Part shown: piece after piece, positions 11,190-20,885 of the stretch
Position numbering within the stretch: position 1 is the first letter of the stretch
How the letters are laid out: every line of letters begins with the position of its first letter
NCBI GenBank assembly: GCA_963932145.1
Contig: OZ010574.1
Location: 56,857,857-56,921,856, forward strand
Direction: 5' to 3'
Length of the DNA: 64,000 nucleotides
From: Acanthosepion lycidas
Taxonomy: Eukaryota > Mollusca > Cephalopoda > Sepiida > Sepiidae
The notes under the pieces: model-generated
Seen by the model: the letters and a program-made list of their open reading frames with translations, nothing else
Told to the model about the DNA's origin: nothing
Database searches by the model: none
Translations under genes and position numbers: made by a program

Positions 11190-11760
11190 TATGTGTGTGT
11201 GTGTGTGTATAAGTGTGAGACTTCAACACCTCTGCAAATATATCTGTCTTGTCTGGGCGAGAAATGTGGATAGAGCTTGATTTATGGAATAATATATTAA
11301 TTCTATGTAGTTTAATTTGTGATTAAGCCCGTCTGGATGGAGTGTTTTGATGCGCAGAATCCATTTGTCTTCATGGTCTTCTAGAATTTTTCTGTTATCA
11401 TTTCTATTTTTTTCTATTTATTTCAATTATAGTGAATTTGGCATGGCTTTTAAAGTCATGTTTTTCTAGGCGGAAATGTTGTTCTACAGGTTATAATCTT
11501 TCGTGGGAAGCCGACTTAATGCGATTATGATAATTATTAATTCTGTAGTGAAAGGGTCATTCAGATTTTCCTACATATTGTTTCTGGCACAATGTGCATT
11601 CTAAGAGTCATAAATTATGTTATTACTTCTACAGTTAGAGCTGTGGTAGATATTGAAAGTGCGTTTAGTGACCGAGCTAGTGAAGGAATTGGTGTGCCTA
11701 ATGTGGTTTCAGCATAAACTCCTTTTGTTGTTACATGTTTGGGAAAATCCTGTTGTTATT
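11190..11760 (-). pseudogene. Penelope-like element: GIY-YIG endonuclease remnant
   Basis: Minus-strand relic of the C-terminal endonuclease of a Penelope-like retroelement, which nicks the target for insertion. Read from 11650 downward it contains SNCRSNNIIYD, then ECTLCQKQYVGKSE (the K-x-Y-V-G-K core of PLE GIY-YIG domains). It continues with INNYHNRIKSASHERL, VEQHFRLEKHDFKSHAKFTIIE, and the tail EDHEDKWILRIKTLHPDGLN-HKLNY near 11390-11300. That tail matches the usual W-I-x-x-L-x-T-L-x-P-x-G-L-N ending. At least four stops or frame breaks occur and no reverse transcriptase is attached, so the copy is 5'-truncated and dead. A hammerhead motif lies just upstream at 11798-11843. Confidence 0.82.
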
Positions 11761-11797
11761 TTTGGTCTATTACGGATTATTTTATTGTATGTATATG

Positions 11798-11843
11798 AGT
11801 TTGTGACCCTGGGTTTCACGCTTTTGCGATCATCAGACAAACT
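11798..11843 (-). ncRNA. Type I hammerhead ribozyme motif (PLE-associated)
   Basis: Self-cleaving RNA motif read on the minus strand. Helix I is AGTTTGT with ACAAACT (7 bp). The core CTGATGA is at 11836-11830. Stem II is CGC-AAAA-GCG with one flanking U.U pair. The core GAAA is at 11817-11814. Helix III is ACC-CAG-GGT, followed by C (complement of 11805) as the cleavage-site base, directly before the 3' strand of helix I. All invariant core positions are present. Hammerheads in PLE terminal repeats are established (Cervera and de la Peña). A PLE endonuclease remnant follows in the same orientation. Activity is untested. Confidence 0.78.
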
Positions 11844-11984
11844 GGTATATATATATTTTTTTAAATTGGGCTTATTTATGCTTGTTTGACTATGTTTGGT
11901 GGTGGGAGGGGGAATTTCCTTCTGTGTTTGTTTGGGACGAGATTCTCATACACATAGACACACATGCATGCAGGTGTACGCATT

Positions 11985-12021
11985 TTAGTTTACACACACA
12001 TATATATATATTTTAGTTCGC

Positions 12022-12053
<32 letters not shown>

Positions 12054-12068
12054 GTGTGTGTGTGTGCA
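11985..12068. repeat. Compound CA/TA/(CATA)n microsatellite
   Basis: CA and TA runs, then about six CATA units, then a TG run. Confidence 0.9.
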
Positions 12069-12975
12069 TATAAGCTTAATTGCTTTTTTGTTATTGCCAT
12101 CACTTTTTCTAACAATAATAGTGTCTAATTTTAGCCGAGGGAGCATTCCTTTTTATATTACCGTCAGTACGTTTACTCTATTCCCAATATGTAACTAAAA
12201 CTCTTAATGCCGTCGCTAATTTTTATTATGAAGCTCACAGAATTTTTTTTTTATAGTAATTATTTTACCATTACATTAAACATCTTTTCAATTTAATCAT
12301 TTCCGAGCCAATATTTCAATTGTAACATTATCTTCACTATCTATTTTTAAATCGTCATTTTTTCTGGTGACCTATATAGGACATTGAGTGAAAGCAAGCA
12401 TCTTTTAAATATCTAACACATTAATTATCCTCACAGATCACAATGCTGCCATATTCCGGACATTCTCAGTTCTTCCATGTATTTGGAATTCATCCCAGTT
12501 ATAGGTCTGCTATTTTTTTTATCCGCTAATGGACCCACCATAACATTAATCTTCTATCATTTTTTCCAGTTCCTCCGGCAAGGTTTTGACATTCTAAATT
12601 TTCATTTTCATTTCTTTTCCTCTGCTGGCACCGTCACGTCTAAAATACTGTACGCATTCCTTTGACGACGATCAGATCTTATTTGGATGGCGGTGGTCAA
12701 TCAAAATCACAAGATCCCAGCATATCTTTGTCCTTTTACTTTCTGAAAGTCTCTGGTTTCGACTGTTACCAATTGTTTGCAAAGTTACTAGTGTATTCCT
12801 GATCCTATTCAACTAGACTATTTTTTGTATTAGCTTCGATCGTGCCTGCTGTGGTCACTTATCCTATCATTTTCTCCATAAATAAAACAGCTGTTGTATC
12901 ACCTGAGTTTTTGTTTAATATCGCCTTTATAATCGGTTCTGATTCCAAGTTAATTGTAGAAATTAAGTTTTCTCA
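12069..12975. other. Unclassified DNA
   Basis: No protein domain or repeat recognised. A few frames of about 60 codons have no recognisable content. Confidence 0.4.
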
Positions 12976-12979
12976 CCTG

Positions 12980-13136
12980 TAGTACGAAAATCACGGTAAC
13001 GTTGACACAGGTGTTACTGTTTGTACTATTAACCATTACTTTGGATTTCTCGGAGCTGACTTCCATTCCATAGGCTCCTGCTCTTTCAACAAATTTGTTG
13101 GTCAAGTCCTGGATTTCACTGTGACTAGCGCAAAGC
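12980..13136 (-). pseudogene. Inverted 5' part of a LINE copy (family B)
   Basis: The minus strand from about 13133 down to 12995 reads without a stop: ASHSEIQDLTNKFVERAGAY, then GMEVSSEKSKVMVNSTNSNT. This is the reverse-transcriptase segment just after the palm in a jockey-like LINE. The next residues expected in this family (ITMNG) are found instead on the plus strand, starting near 13150. The piece therefore belongs to the same insertion as the following feature but is inverted relative to it. Confidence 0.75.
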
Positions 13137-13137
13137 G

Positions 13138-13790
13138 TAGGTTACAGACGGGTCTACCGACATTACTATGAATGGGAATTCACTGGAGTAAATACCTAGT
13201 TTGAAAGATTTCGGAGCAATCTTATCTAAAGAGCAACCTACAGCTCGGAAATCCGCACATGGAGTGACGCAGCTATGACGGCGATGGTCAAATTGGTAAG
13301 AATATGGAGGAGAAAAATCAACTTTCAAAGTACAGACTGTACAAATCCCGAGTAGCCTCCATTCACATATATGGATGTGAAACGTGGACACTTTTTGGCA
13401 AAATAAGAAAGAAGGACCCAAGCGTTTGATGACAAAAACATGAGAAAATTCCTTGGCATATTCTATTAAGGAACATAAAACTAATGAGTTTGTGCGGAAA
13501 AGGATTGAAAGTTTTGTACGACACCAGCAACCTCTTCTCGGCACTGTCAAAAACGTCGTGGTTTGGACACATTACAAAGCACGACATCCAGTGCAAGACC
13601 ATTATGAAAGGCACCGTTGAATATGGACGTAGCAGAGGACGCCAACGCAAAAACTGGTTGGACAATGTCAAACAAGTATGACTATACCAGAATTGCTGAT
13701 AACTCCCGTTGATAGACCGTTGTGTATGAGATTCAATATGGCTTCCGCATTCGGATCCCGACTACGATTCAGTAAAAACAATGGCCGTAG
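13138..13790 (+). pseudogene. LINE 3' part, family B (decayed)
   Basis: The plus strand begins GSTDITMNGNSLE near 13142. With frame shifts it continues through a YGCETWTLF-like segment (13370-13395, the C-E-T-W motif of this LINE group), then SKTSWFGHITKHD (about 13550-13590), GRSRGRQRKNWLDN (about 13630-13665), and the 3' region ending near 13790. At least six stops or shifts are present. It would encode the thumb and C-terminal region of the reverse transcriptase. A second piece of its 3' end is at 14290-14440. Confidence 0.82.
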
Positions 13791-14060
13791 AACAAATAAT
13801 CGACAGTCGAGACAATAGTATCTGGGCGTGATTAATATGTAATGCAATCACGGATGACGTAAAATGTTTCAAGTCCCAAAAAATTTCGTCATATATCCAG
13901 AAAATAGATTCTTATTACTGCCCACCACTGGAAATGATTTAATCTGAAGAAAAAATAGGAATCGTTTAAACCCTGTCACTCCAGTGGGTTTAAAACTGAC
14001 AGAATTGTGAAAGAAAGGAAACTAAAGCAGTTGTTTCAATTAATTTGCACAAGGGTGAAG
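13791..14060. other. Unclassified DNA ending in a Tc1-type terminal fragment
   Basis: The 26 bp at 14033-14058 (TGTTTCAATTAATTTGCACA plus AGGGTG) match the terminal sequence of the foldback element at 55818-56280, so a solo end of that family lies here. The rest is unclassified. Confidence 0.5.
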
Positions 14061-14066
14061 TATTTG

Positions 14067-14088
14067 ATATATATATATATATATATAT
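14067..14088. repeat. (TA)n microsatellite
   Basis: About 11 TA units at the tail side of the next SINE. Confidence 0.9.
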
Positions 14089-14089
14089 T

Positions 14090-14287
14090 AGCCTTATTAA
14101 TACCTTTCACTTTCATTCAATTTTATTCTTGGACATTTTCTGCTTTGATAGTAACTTAATAAGTCTTATGCTGATTCTCTAGACGCAGCGCCGAAAGTAT
14201 TGGGCACCAGTTGAGGATTGAACTCATTACGCAGGTGTAATGTTTCTAGCGAGACAAGTTTGCTAACCATTACAGCACGTCGGGCTT
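14090..14287 (-). mobile_element. tRNA-derived SINE, family 1
   Basis: The minus strand starts AGCCCGACGTGCTGTAATGG. It carries an A-box-like TAATGGTTAGCA and a B-box-like GAGTTCAATCC (near 14220), followed by an AT-rich body. RNA polymerase III would transcribe such a head. A second copy lies at 14665-14858. Cephalopod genomes are known for tRNA-derived SINEs, and this fits that class by structure. Confidence 0.75.
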
Positions 14288-14440
14288 ATGTAGCTTAAGC
14301 TGGTTGGACAATGCAAGCATTGGACAAGTATGACTACAGCAACATTGCCGATGGCTGCCGTTGATAGACTGCTGTGGATGAGATTCAATATGACTTCTGT
14401 ATTCGGATCCCGACTAGCATTCCAAAATTATGATTACAAA
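14288..14440 (+). pseudogene. LINE family B 3'-end fragment
   Basis: GTTGGACAATGCAAGC...AAGTATGACTACAGC, then GATAGACTGCTGTGGATGAG and ATTCGGATCCCGACTA. These match the tail of the family B LINE at 13660-13775, with about one change per ten bases. Only the C-terminal codons and the 3' untranslated part are present. Confidence 0.75.
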
Positions 14441-14664
14441 AGACAAGGGGATGAGTACGAAATAGGGGTTTATTGGAGATCAAGTTAATTTATCTTTATC
14501 ATCAACATTGTCCTCAATTTCTTTGCCGGTTTTTATATATGGATGTACTAAGTTCAACTTTATCAGTAAAACTCTTCGGAACTATCTGTTACAATAAAAT
14601 TGATGGGCAACTTCACACTTTTCCAGTTCTGTTGTAAGACTTGGTTTTTAATTGTCTTTTTTGT
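14441..14664. other. Unclassified spacer
   Basis: No motif seen. Confidence 0.4.
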
Positions 14665-14858
14665 TTTTGTTAGCCTTTCATTATCATTCAATTTTACTCT
14701 CGGGCATTTTCTACTTTGACGGTAAATATTTGGTGCTTAAGGGGATTCTCTATACGTTGCACCGAAGGTATTAGGTACCCGTTGAGTATTGAACTCACTA
14801 CGTAGTTGTAACGGTTCTAGCGAGACAAGTTCGTTAACCATTACACCACGTCGGGCTG
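14665..14858 (-). mobile_element. tRNA-derived SINE, family 1, second copy
   Basis: Same layout as the copy at 14090-14287. The minus strand starts AGCCCGACGTGGTGTAATGG, with B box GAGTTCAATAC, and the same body follows. The two copies are diverged by scattered substitutions and independently inserted. Confidence 0.75.
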
Positions 14859-14981
14859 AACAAACGTAAGAGAAATTAGCCAGTTTGAAATTTTTCTGCT
14901 TTATTTATTTAAGCGAAGTAAATCCTTCTACCAATATTGTTAATGGTTATTTCACTGTCAAACATCCTCTCTTAATATATA

Positions 14982-15061
14982 TTAGGTTGGTGCAAAAATA
15001 ATGTCGTTTTCTCACATATGTTACTATGTGAGAAAACGACATTATTTTTGCACCAACCTAA
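14982..15061. mobile_element. 80-bp palindromic mariner-type MITE, copy 1
   Basis: TTAGGTTGGTGCAAAAATAA... with perfect 37-bp arms and a 6-nt loop, flanked by TA duplications (14980-14981 and 15062-15063). The terminal TTAGGTTGGTGCAAAA is the classic mariner end, shared with human MADE1/Hsmar1. It needs a mariner transposase in trans. A transcript would be a near-perfect hairpin. Confidence 0.92.
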
Positions 15062-15329
15062 TAATAAATTTACCTACCTATTTGCTGATCAAACAACTTA
15101 CCTATGTCTTAACTGCTGATATATTTTTCAAACTTTTGCTGATTTCATTCTCTTCATTTCTGCATCACACTTGCTCATCAGTTTCTCCGCTTTTTATCAA
15201 ATACTTCCACTCCATATTTCTCGTTTCCGTCTCTTTCACTTCTCCCCGCTTCTGTTCTCCTACCCTCATCTTGTCCAAAACCCAGTCTATTCCAATCTCG
15301 CTTTTCCATATCTCCAAGCAGATAATGTC

Positions 15330-15645
15330 TCTGGTGGAATGGTCCGCATATCACGCAGCGATTGGCAGATTGAGCTCGTCAGCTGCGCCAACGTCCGGTG
15401 TAAGGTGTATTTTCGCGTCCGGGCTCTGGGAAGATGTAGAAAGTGGCCGGACGCCGGCATTTCCCCTGTGGATAGAGGTCTTAATCAAGGAAAGGATGAG
15501 CAGAGGGTCGGTCGGGCGTCAGTATCCTTGTCCGGGCTGACTTCCGCAAAAACATTGCATCCGCTGGTACCGCTTGATAGTGCAGACTTCTGCGAGATCA
15601 GTTTATGGAGAGTGGCCGCTCAAGTAGGCTTGCAAAGTTAGTTCA
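15330..15645. other. GC-rich pocket of unknown nature
   Basis: About 300 bp clearly richer in G+C and CpG than the surroundings (GCGTCCGGGCTCTGGG, GGCCGGACGCCGGCA, GGTCGGTCGGGCGTC). Two plus-strand frames (15001-15540 and 15171-15641) run through it, but I recognise no domain. It could be a promoter or first-exon island, or a fragment of a GC-rich element. Confidence 0.4.
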
Positions 15646-16569
15646 GTGTACATAGATATATGTAGGTATAAATGCTTCTGACGTATTCAGCCGTGTTCTT
15701 GAAATAGCCAAATATGTGTGTGCGCGCATTGACTAATAGTTAAAGGAAAATATAGGACAAAATACGAAAGCAATGAATGTGTATATACAGTATTTTATTC
15801 CTGTAACTTTATCTAAAGGTGACTACTTTATCCTTGAAAAATCTCCTTAAAGAAAAAGTCCATTAGTGATACTGAACATAAGAAAATGACTAAATATTTT
15901 TATTTTTTTACATTGGATGACTCATCTCATTGATTATTTTTCCGTAAATTAAAAATGTTCAAACTCTATCGATACTAGACAGTGAACAACCTAATCTACG
16001 TGTGTATCTATCAAATAGCCTTTAAGTATAGTTGTAGGTAGGTTAGATAGGAAGATATAACATCAAACCTTATTACTTAGTGGATACTCATATCGAAATA
16101 GACACCCCATTTTTAAATTTCTTTAAACAGTGCATTACGTCTATCAGTCTGCGCACACGAAATCTCAAAATAGGCTCCCCAGCAGGAATTGAACCTGCAC
16201 CTCCTTTAACACTGATTTATTCATGGCTATAACTAGGTGTGAGGCGATAAGGAAGTCTCCCTAATGGCCAACTTAATAAAGATAGAGGAGATACCTTTTG
16301 AAGAAAATACTACGATATAAGACTTTAAAACACTACAATAGTTTTATATGAATCCAGAGGACTTTTGAGGTTGTATCTTTTGATCATATATAAACTTTTA
16401 GTTTTCTTTGTTTATTTCTTTCGAATTTAGTCTTATTTTCTTTTCCTGGGAGCCAACGGTTATTTTATCTTTGGTTTTAACTGAAATCTAGACTAGCAGC
16501 AGAAAAAAAAGCAATGATCTATGTAGTGGGCATCACTTTAGCAAAATGGACAATTTTGTCAATAAGGTG
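15646..16569. other. Unclassified DNA with one tRNA-like segment
   Basis: Mostly AT-rich and featureless. Near 16172-16265 the minus strand has GCAGG-TTCAATT-CCTGC, a perfect T-arm-like hairpin with a B-box consensus, followed by TGGGGAGCC. The acceptor stem and D-arm do not complete convincingly, so this is a tRNA-derived repeat or decayed tRNA, not a callable tRNA gene. Confidence 0.35.
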
Positions 16570-16995
16570 ACACTTTTGGATGTTATTGGAAATCCTAACA
16601 GGATTCAACATTGGCGGACACAATCTTAACAACATAAGATACGCAGATCACACAGTACTGATATCAAACACGGAAAAGAAATAAGAAAACCTCCTACAGA
16701 AGATAGCGGAGGAGAGCGAGAAGAAGGGACTAAACATAAACTACAAGACAGAATTCATGGTCATCAGTAAAAAGATGATCCCGAAATGCGATTTACATGA
16801 TGGGGAAACTAAAATCAAGTAGGTACGAAAATTTAAATATCTGGTGTGTGTTTTGACAGAGGACGGTAAGTGCAACGCTGAGAGCCGAAGTCGTATTGTG
16901 ATGGCTAAGGACGCATTCAAAAAGCTAGACATTTACGAGACAGGAGGATTTCTTTAGTAACAAAGAAAAGAGTACTGAACTGCTAAGTGATATCA
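16570..16995 (+). pseudogene. LINE family A reverse-transcriptase fragment, YADD lost
   Basis: Plus-strand piece of the same family as 9941-10830: GFNIGGHNLNNIRYADHTVL (about 16600-16660), then an EESEKKGLNINYKTEFMVI-like segment, KFKYLVCVLTEDGKCNAES (about 16830-16885) and AKDAFKKLD. The catalytic YADD box reads YADH, so one catalytic Asp is gone. Several stops follow, for example after NTEKK. It is truncated at both ends: the 5' end begins in the palm and the 3' end stops near 16995. Confidence 0.85.
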
Positions 16996-17267
16996 ACTAA
17001 ATCCTATCAAGCACTTTGCGAAAGTAAGGAAAGTATTGTTCATCTACTACTTAGCTCGAAACGAATTTAAATATAGAAGAGTCGTTCAGAAACTTCCAAG
17101 GCTCACCCAGAAAGAAGAACCATAGCCGAACATTTTTGTTGTGGCAAGACTGTACCACTTATAAAACTAGAAAAATTAATTCAGATTTCTATTTTAATTT
17201 CTGTGCTAGTGAGGTCCATACAAAGTGAGAGGTGTGCGCCAAACCTAAAAAAAAAATTGTATAAAAC

Positions 17268-17950
17268 AGCGGCCCGAGCAGTCATAAACTATCTGCAAAA
17301 AAAAAGGTGTGGAACCCAAGAAAATCCATGAGGACATGGAACAAAAACTTGCTGAGGACTCCCTTTTCTATAATACAACTGCTAAAAAGTGAGAGGCTGC
17401 GGAATTCAAGCGGGGCAGGGACAGCACAGACGATGAACGTTGGTCAGGTCGTCCAAAAACTTCAACAACTGATGAACAAGTTGATGCCATTCACCATATG
17501 GTTTTGGATGACAGACGTGTTACTGTCCAGGAGATCGTTAAGTCCATAGGCATTGGTTTTGGCTCGGTTCATACTGCTTCAACTGAAGGTCTAATCATAA
17601 TATACTACCTCGAAAAGGTAAAAACTATTAAAACTATGCATCAGAATTAAGACAACTGAAGAAATGAAACTAGTCGAAACGCAAAGGGAATCTGAGGGCA
17701 GGTGTATTCTTGTTCCAAGATAAAGCGCCAGTTCACACAGGACAGGTTGCAGTATCTGAAGCAGCCAACTGTGGGTTTGAATTGCTACCGCATCCCCCTT
17801 ATTCACCAGACTTAGCTCCATCTGCCTTTTCTTGTTTCCTAAACTCAAGTACCATCTGCGTGGTCGCCATTTTCGAAACAATAATGAGATTATATGTGCT
17901 GTGGAAGACAAATCTTCAAAATATAATGAGCTCGAATAAATTGTAAGAAT
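17268..17950 (+). pseudogene. mariner transposase with a large internal deletion
   Basis: Relic of a mariner-family DDD transposase, which would cut and paste the element at TA sites. N-terminal part (17300-17585): KGVEPKKIHEDMEQKLAEDS, FKRGRDSTDDER, SGRPKTSTTDEQVD, VTVQEIVKSIGIGFGSVHT. This is the helix-turn-helix DNA-binding region. The frame then jumps, near 17590, to YLEKVKTI and FQDKAPVHTGQVAVSEAANC (17710-17770, second catalytic Asp), ELLPHPPYSPDLAPSAF (to about 17830). The third catalytic Asp, normally in SDF or SDY, is Ala. The central part with the first Asp is deleted. No TIRs were identified. Confidence 0.88.
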
Positions 17951-18900
17951 AAATCGGCACAATCACTATTCCAGTGGTAATAGGAGCACGAGGAATGATC
18001 AAAAAGAATACTAATACATACATTAAGAAAATTCCCCTAAGTTTGTGCTTATGTACTGAGAACATTATGGGATATGAAACTAGTAAAATATGTTCATAAT
18101 AGTAAGTGCCAAAAACCCTGGGACCTAGATGAGATGAGTTAGAAAGCCGAGGAAGGATTGAAACTGCACAATCCCCGGCGATGCTAGGGTTGTCACAGAT
18201 ACTGAGGAAGGTGCTGGAGATGTAAGAAAACTTGTTGCCACTCTGTACTCAGCGATGACCAGCAGAAATCTGGTATGAACATAAAATGCATGTTTAATAT
18301 CTGGGAAACAGATGTTTACAGCCAATCAGATTTTAAAATCCATATTTTCCTACAACAGAAGTTTAAACAAAAATGCAATTAGCGATTCAAAAATGAAACT
18401 TTAAATTAACAAAAACTTTCAAAAATGTGGTAGTCATTTTTTAATTTTCCAATTTCAAAAACAATGCAACAAAATTTTCTAAAACAGAAAAACCATTTGA
18501 ACTTTATTAATTTGTTTTTCTCGAGAAAACTTATAAAGGAATAGATCTAAAGTTAACAATTACAATATCTATATTGCTCAAGAAATCTTCTTGAAAAGAA
18601 TTTTGGAAATATGGTGCCTCTAAAGAATTACCAGAACTTCCGAATTGCCGGGGACCAAGGAAAGACGCCACAAACAATTCAAATAAGGAGAATTTCACGA
18701 TGAAATGGTACACAGGGGTGTCTTCTTTCTTCATCTTAGTTTGTTGCGGCAAACGTGCTAATAGTAGAAATGGTTTTACATATCGAGTAAGAAATTTAGG
18801 ATTAATAATGCTACTTACGCTGAAGGCAATTTAAAGTTCGAGTATATTAAATTTGTCATTATGCATATGAGGGGATGCTGAAAATTGTCAGCTAAATTCA
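17951..18900. other. Unclassified DNA
   Basis: No coding or repeat signal supported. Short A-rich stretches near 18360-18500. Confidence 0.4.
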
Positions 18901-18904
18901 CATC

Positions 18905-19435
18905 CAATAATCTAGAGGGTGGCAACCTACGGCACGCGTGCCACAAGTGGCAAGCCAAGTAATTTCCAAAGCCACGCTGCTGCAAATGACGTCACGAATT
19001 CCGAACCAGTAACTACTACAACGCAAATATATTTCGCTCTTTCAATTCTAATATATGCTAAAGTATATATACTATATATTACTATAGAAAATATATAGTA
19101 GAACAGGTATATTGACGTTGACTTGTATAAAAATACGTATGCCGGCACCGAGGCCAGCGCAACAGACGGTTGCGATGGCTGCAGGCAATTCTTGTTCCTA
19201 GCCAGGGAACCTTGTGTCAAAACTCGCCTTAGTGAAGAGACAGAGCAAACACCTAGTGCGTCGTCTCTGTCGTTGGGCGTAGTGCGCTCAGGAGCTCGTA
19301 CAAAGGCCAGAGAAACCTACGGTTGCGGGAGGTCGAGAAATTTGTCTTCCTAGCTCGGGTGTACGCGATTGGGCTCCCCACATTAAAGCGATCTTGTGTC
19401 ACAACGCGACTTCGTGCCAATGGCGGGGGGAGTCA
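18905..19435. other. GC/CpG-rich pocket with a diverged ~150-bp duplication
   Basis: It starts GGGTGGCAACCTACGGCACG, which resembles hAT-type ends. From about 19160 two diverged copies of one segment follow: GGTTGCGATGGCTGC...TTCCTAGCC...TTGTGTCAAAACTCGC, then GGTTGCGGGAGGTCG...TTCCTAGCTC...TTGTGTCACAACGCGAC. An open frame (19123-19353) runs through it with no recognised domain. Possibly a decayed non-autonomous hAT element. Confidence 0.4.
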
Positions 19436-19791
19436 AGTAAATACCAAATTACTATAAAGTAGAGATGAGAGAATTGGGCTAGTTTAAATGCCGCCCGATA
19501 GGACGGCTTTTATACTAAATTAAAATTTTAGCTACCTTAAAATTTTGGGTACAAAAGGAAAATAAGAGTTACTTCCCTTGAACCTGGAAAGCAATGATAA
19601 TGTCTAATATAATATATTTAATAGATTTTTAACAGCCCATAATCTGGTAATCCTGAATCTGAGCTCAACGAAAATCGTTCCCTGCGCCTAATTTTTCTCG
19701 GGCTTGTGAATCATTGAAATTGGACCAGTGGGAACGGTGGTGTTGCTTGGGCACATACACAGACATACAAGCACACACACATAGACTGTAC

Positions 19792-19794
<3 letters not shown>
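19436..19794. other. Unclassified DNA
   Basis: Nothing supported beyond a short CA-rich run near 19770. Confidence 0.4.

Positions 19795-19838
<44 letters not shown>
19795..19838. repeat. (TA)n microsatellite
   Basis: About 22 units, directly abutting the end of the following PLE/SINE tail. Confidence 0.95.
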
Positions 19839-19839
<1 letters not shown>

Positions 19840-19842
<3 letters not shown>

Positions 19843-20125
19843 TACATTATTCGGACTATTGTCCTCATTTTTGTCGCCATATTTATTAGAAAGTTTCGTC
19901 CGTTGTACGCTCCGGCCTTCTTCAGGTGGTTGGAATGTCGAACTGAACCCTTTATTTCGCTCACTGGGGTAGACTGTTCTAGTTCCACGTGACATGTTTG
20001 ATGGATGTCAGTTATCAGTTATCTCCTGTTAATTTCCCTCTAAAAGTTCTCCACTGCATTACCCGGGTATTGAACACACATTGGGCCCTTTGACTGGATC
20101 TAACTGGATATATATATAAAGGCGT
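19840..20125 (-). mobile_element. SINE-like composite: decayed tRNA-like head plus PLE-type tail
   Basis: Minus strand, from about 20115 down: AGATCCAGT, a B-box-like GTTCAATACCCGG, a GGAGAACTTTTAGAGGG segment, a GTGGAACTAGAACAG segment (19985-19970), AAGGGTTCAGTTCGACATTC, then CACCTGAAGAAGGCCGGAGC with a CGGAC-GAAAC end. The same order occurs at 55371-55662 (+) and, linked to a PLE endonuclease, at 32300-31850 (-). Here no endonuclease is attached. The hammerhead-like core is degraded at the cleavage site (ACTTT for ACGTC). (TA)n tracts flank both sides. Confidence 0.65.
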
Positions 20126-20128
20126 TCG

Positions 20129-20129
<1 letters not shown>

Positions 20130-20180
<51 letters not shown>
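20130..20180. repeat. (TA)n microsatellite
   Basis: About 25 units, abutting the head side of the preceding element (ATAAAGGCGTTCGTT). Confidence 0.95.
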
Positions 20181-20183
<3 letters not shown>

Positions 20184-20220
20184 ATTTATATTTTAACATT
20201 CACCGAAAGCCAAGAAAACT

Positions 20221-20239
20221 TTCCATAATATAGACATAG

Positions 20240-20307
<68 letters not shown>

Positions 20308-20326
20308 CTATGTCTATATTATGGAA
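20221..20326. repeat. 106-bp perfect palindrome with (TA)n core
   Basis: The 22-bp arms begin TTCCATAATATAGACATAGC (20221-20242) and end with the exact reverse complement (20305-20326). They flank about 60 bp of (TA)n that is itself palindromic. Confidence 0.92.
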
Positions 20327-20339
20327 CATTTTTGGAATG

Positions 20340-20885
20340 TTCAAATATTTTTTTTTTAAGCATTTCACCCCAAACAAAGCGAGGAGCCACTAGGGCGCAA
20401 GGGGTTACAGAAAATTTAGAGCAAGATCAGATAGGAATGATAGAAGAAAGGATGAGGGTAGTGGATAGATCAAGGCAACTGGAGATGTCGATTGACATTA
20501 CACTTGAATAGCTGGAGATTATAGCACTCAGGGAAACTGGAATAGGGAAGGGAAGAGAGTTTCACAGGCGAGAGGTGCGAGACATGAAGCTATTGGAGTA
20601 GAAGAGACGGCTACATTTAGAAGTTTCGACAATGAATGGGTGAGAGCGGGATGCCAGTCTCGTAGGGCGCTTGAACTCATGAAGTCTGGGACCAGCGAAT
20701 GCAGCTCCTCGGAGCAATTTCCATGAAAGTATTTGTAGAACAGACAGAGAGAGGCGACGACGTAAATTGCATAATGTCAGTGTACATTCGACATCATTAT
20801 TTTTAGATTTGTGCTCTATAATTTTTATCGTTTTCCAAATATCGCGTTTCACGTGGCCAGTCGATACTTTAAAGTGATGCATCTT
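20340..20885 (-). pseudogene. LINE C-terminal fragment (jockey/CR1-like)
   Basis: The minus strand at 20882-20562 is open. It includes LSVLQILSWKLLRGAAFAG, FKRPTRLASRSHPF and SNSFMSRTSRL, followed after a stop by NSLPSLIP. This matches the S-x-F-x-x-R-T-S-x-L-W-N-S-L-P terminal block seen in the LINE at 6560-8205. It continues through TLILSSIIPI to a short A-rich tail near 20345. It lacks the reverse-transcriptase core, so it is 5'-truncated. Confidence 0.72.

Noticed and set aside
16172-16265. A functional tRNA gene on the minus strand
   Set aside because: Only the T-arm is convincing. The acceptor stem, D-arm and an anticodon loop do not complete a cloverleaf.
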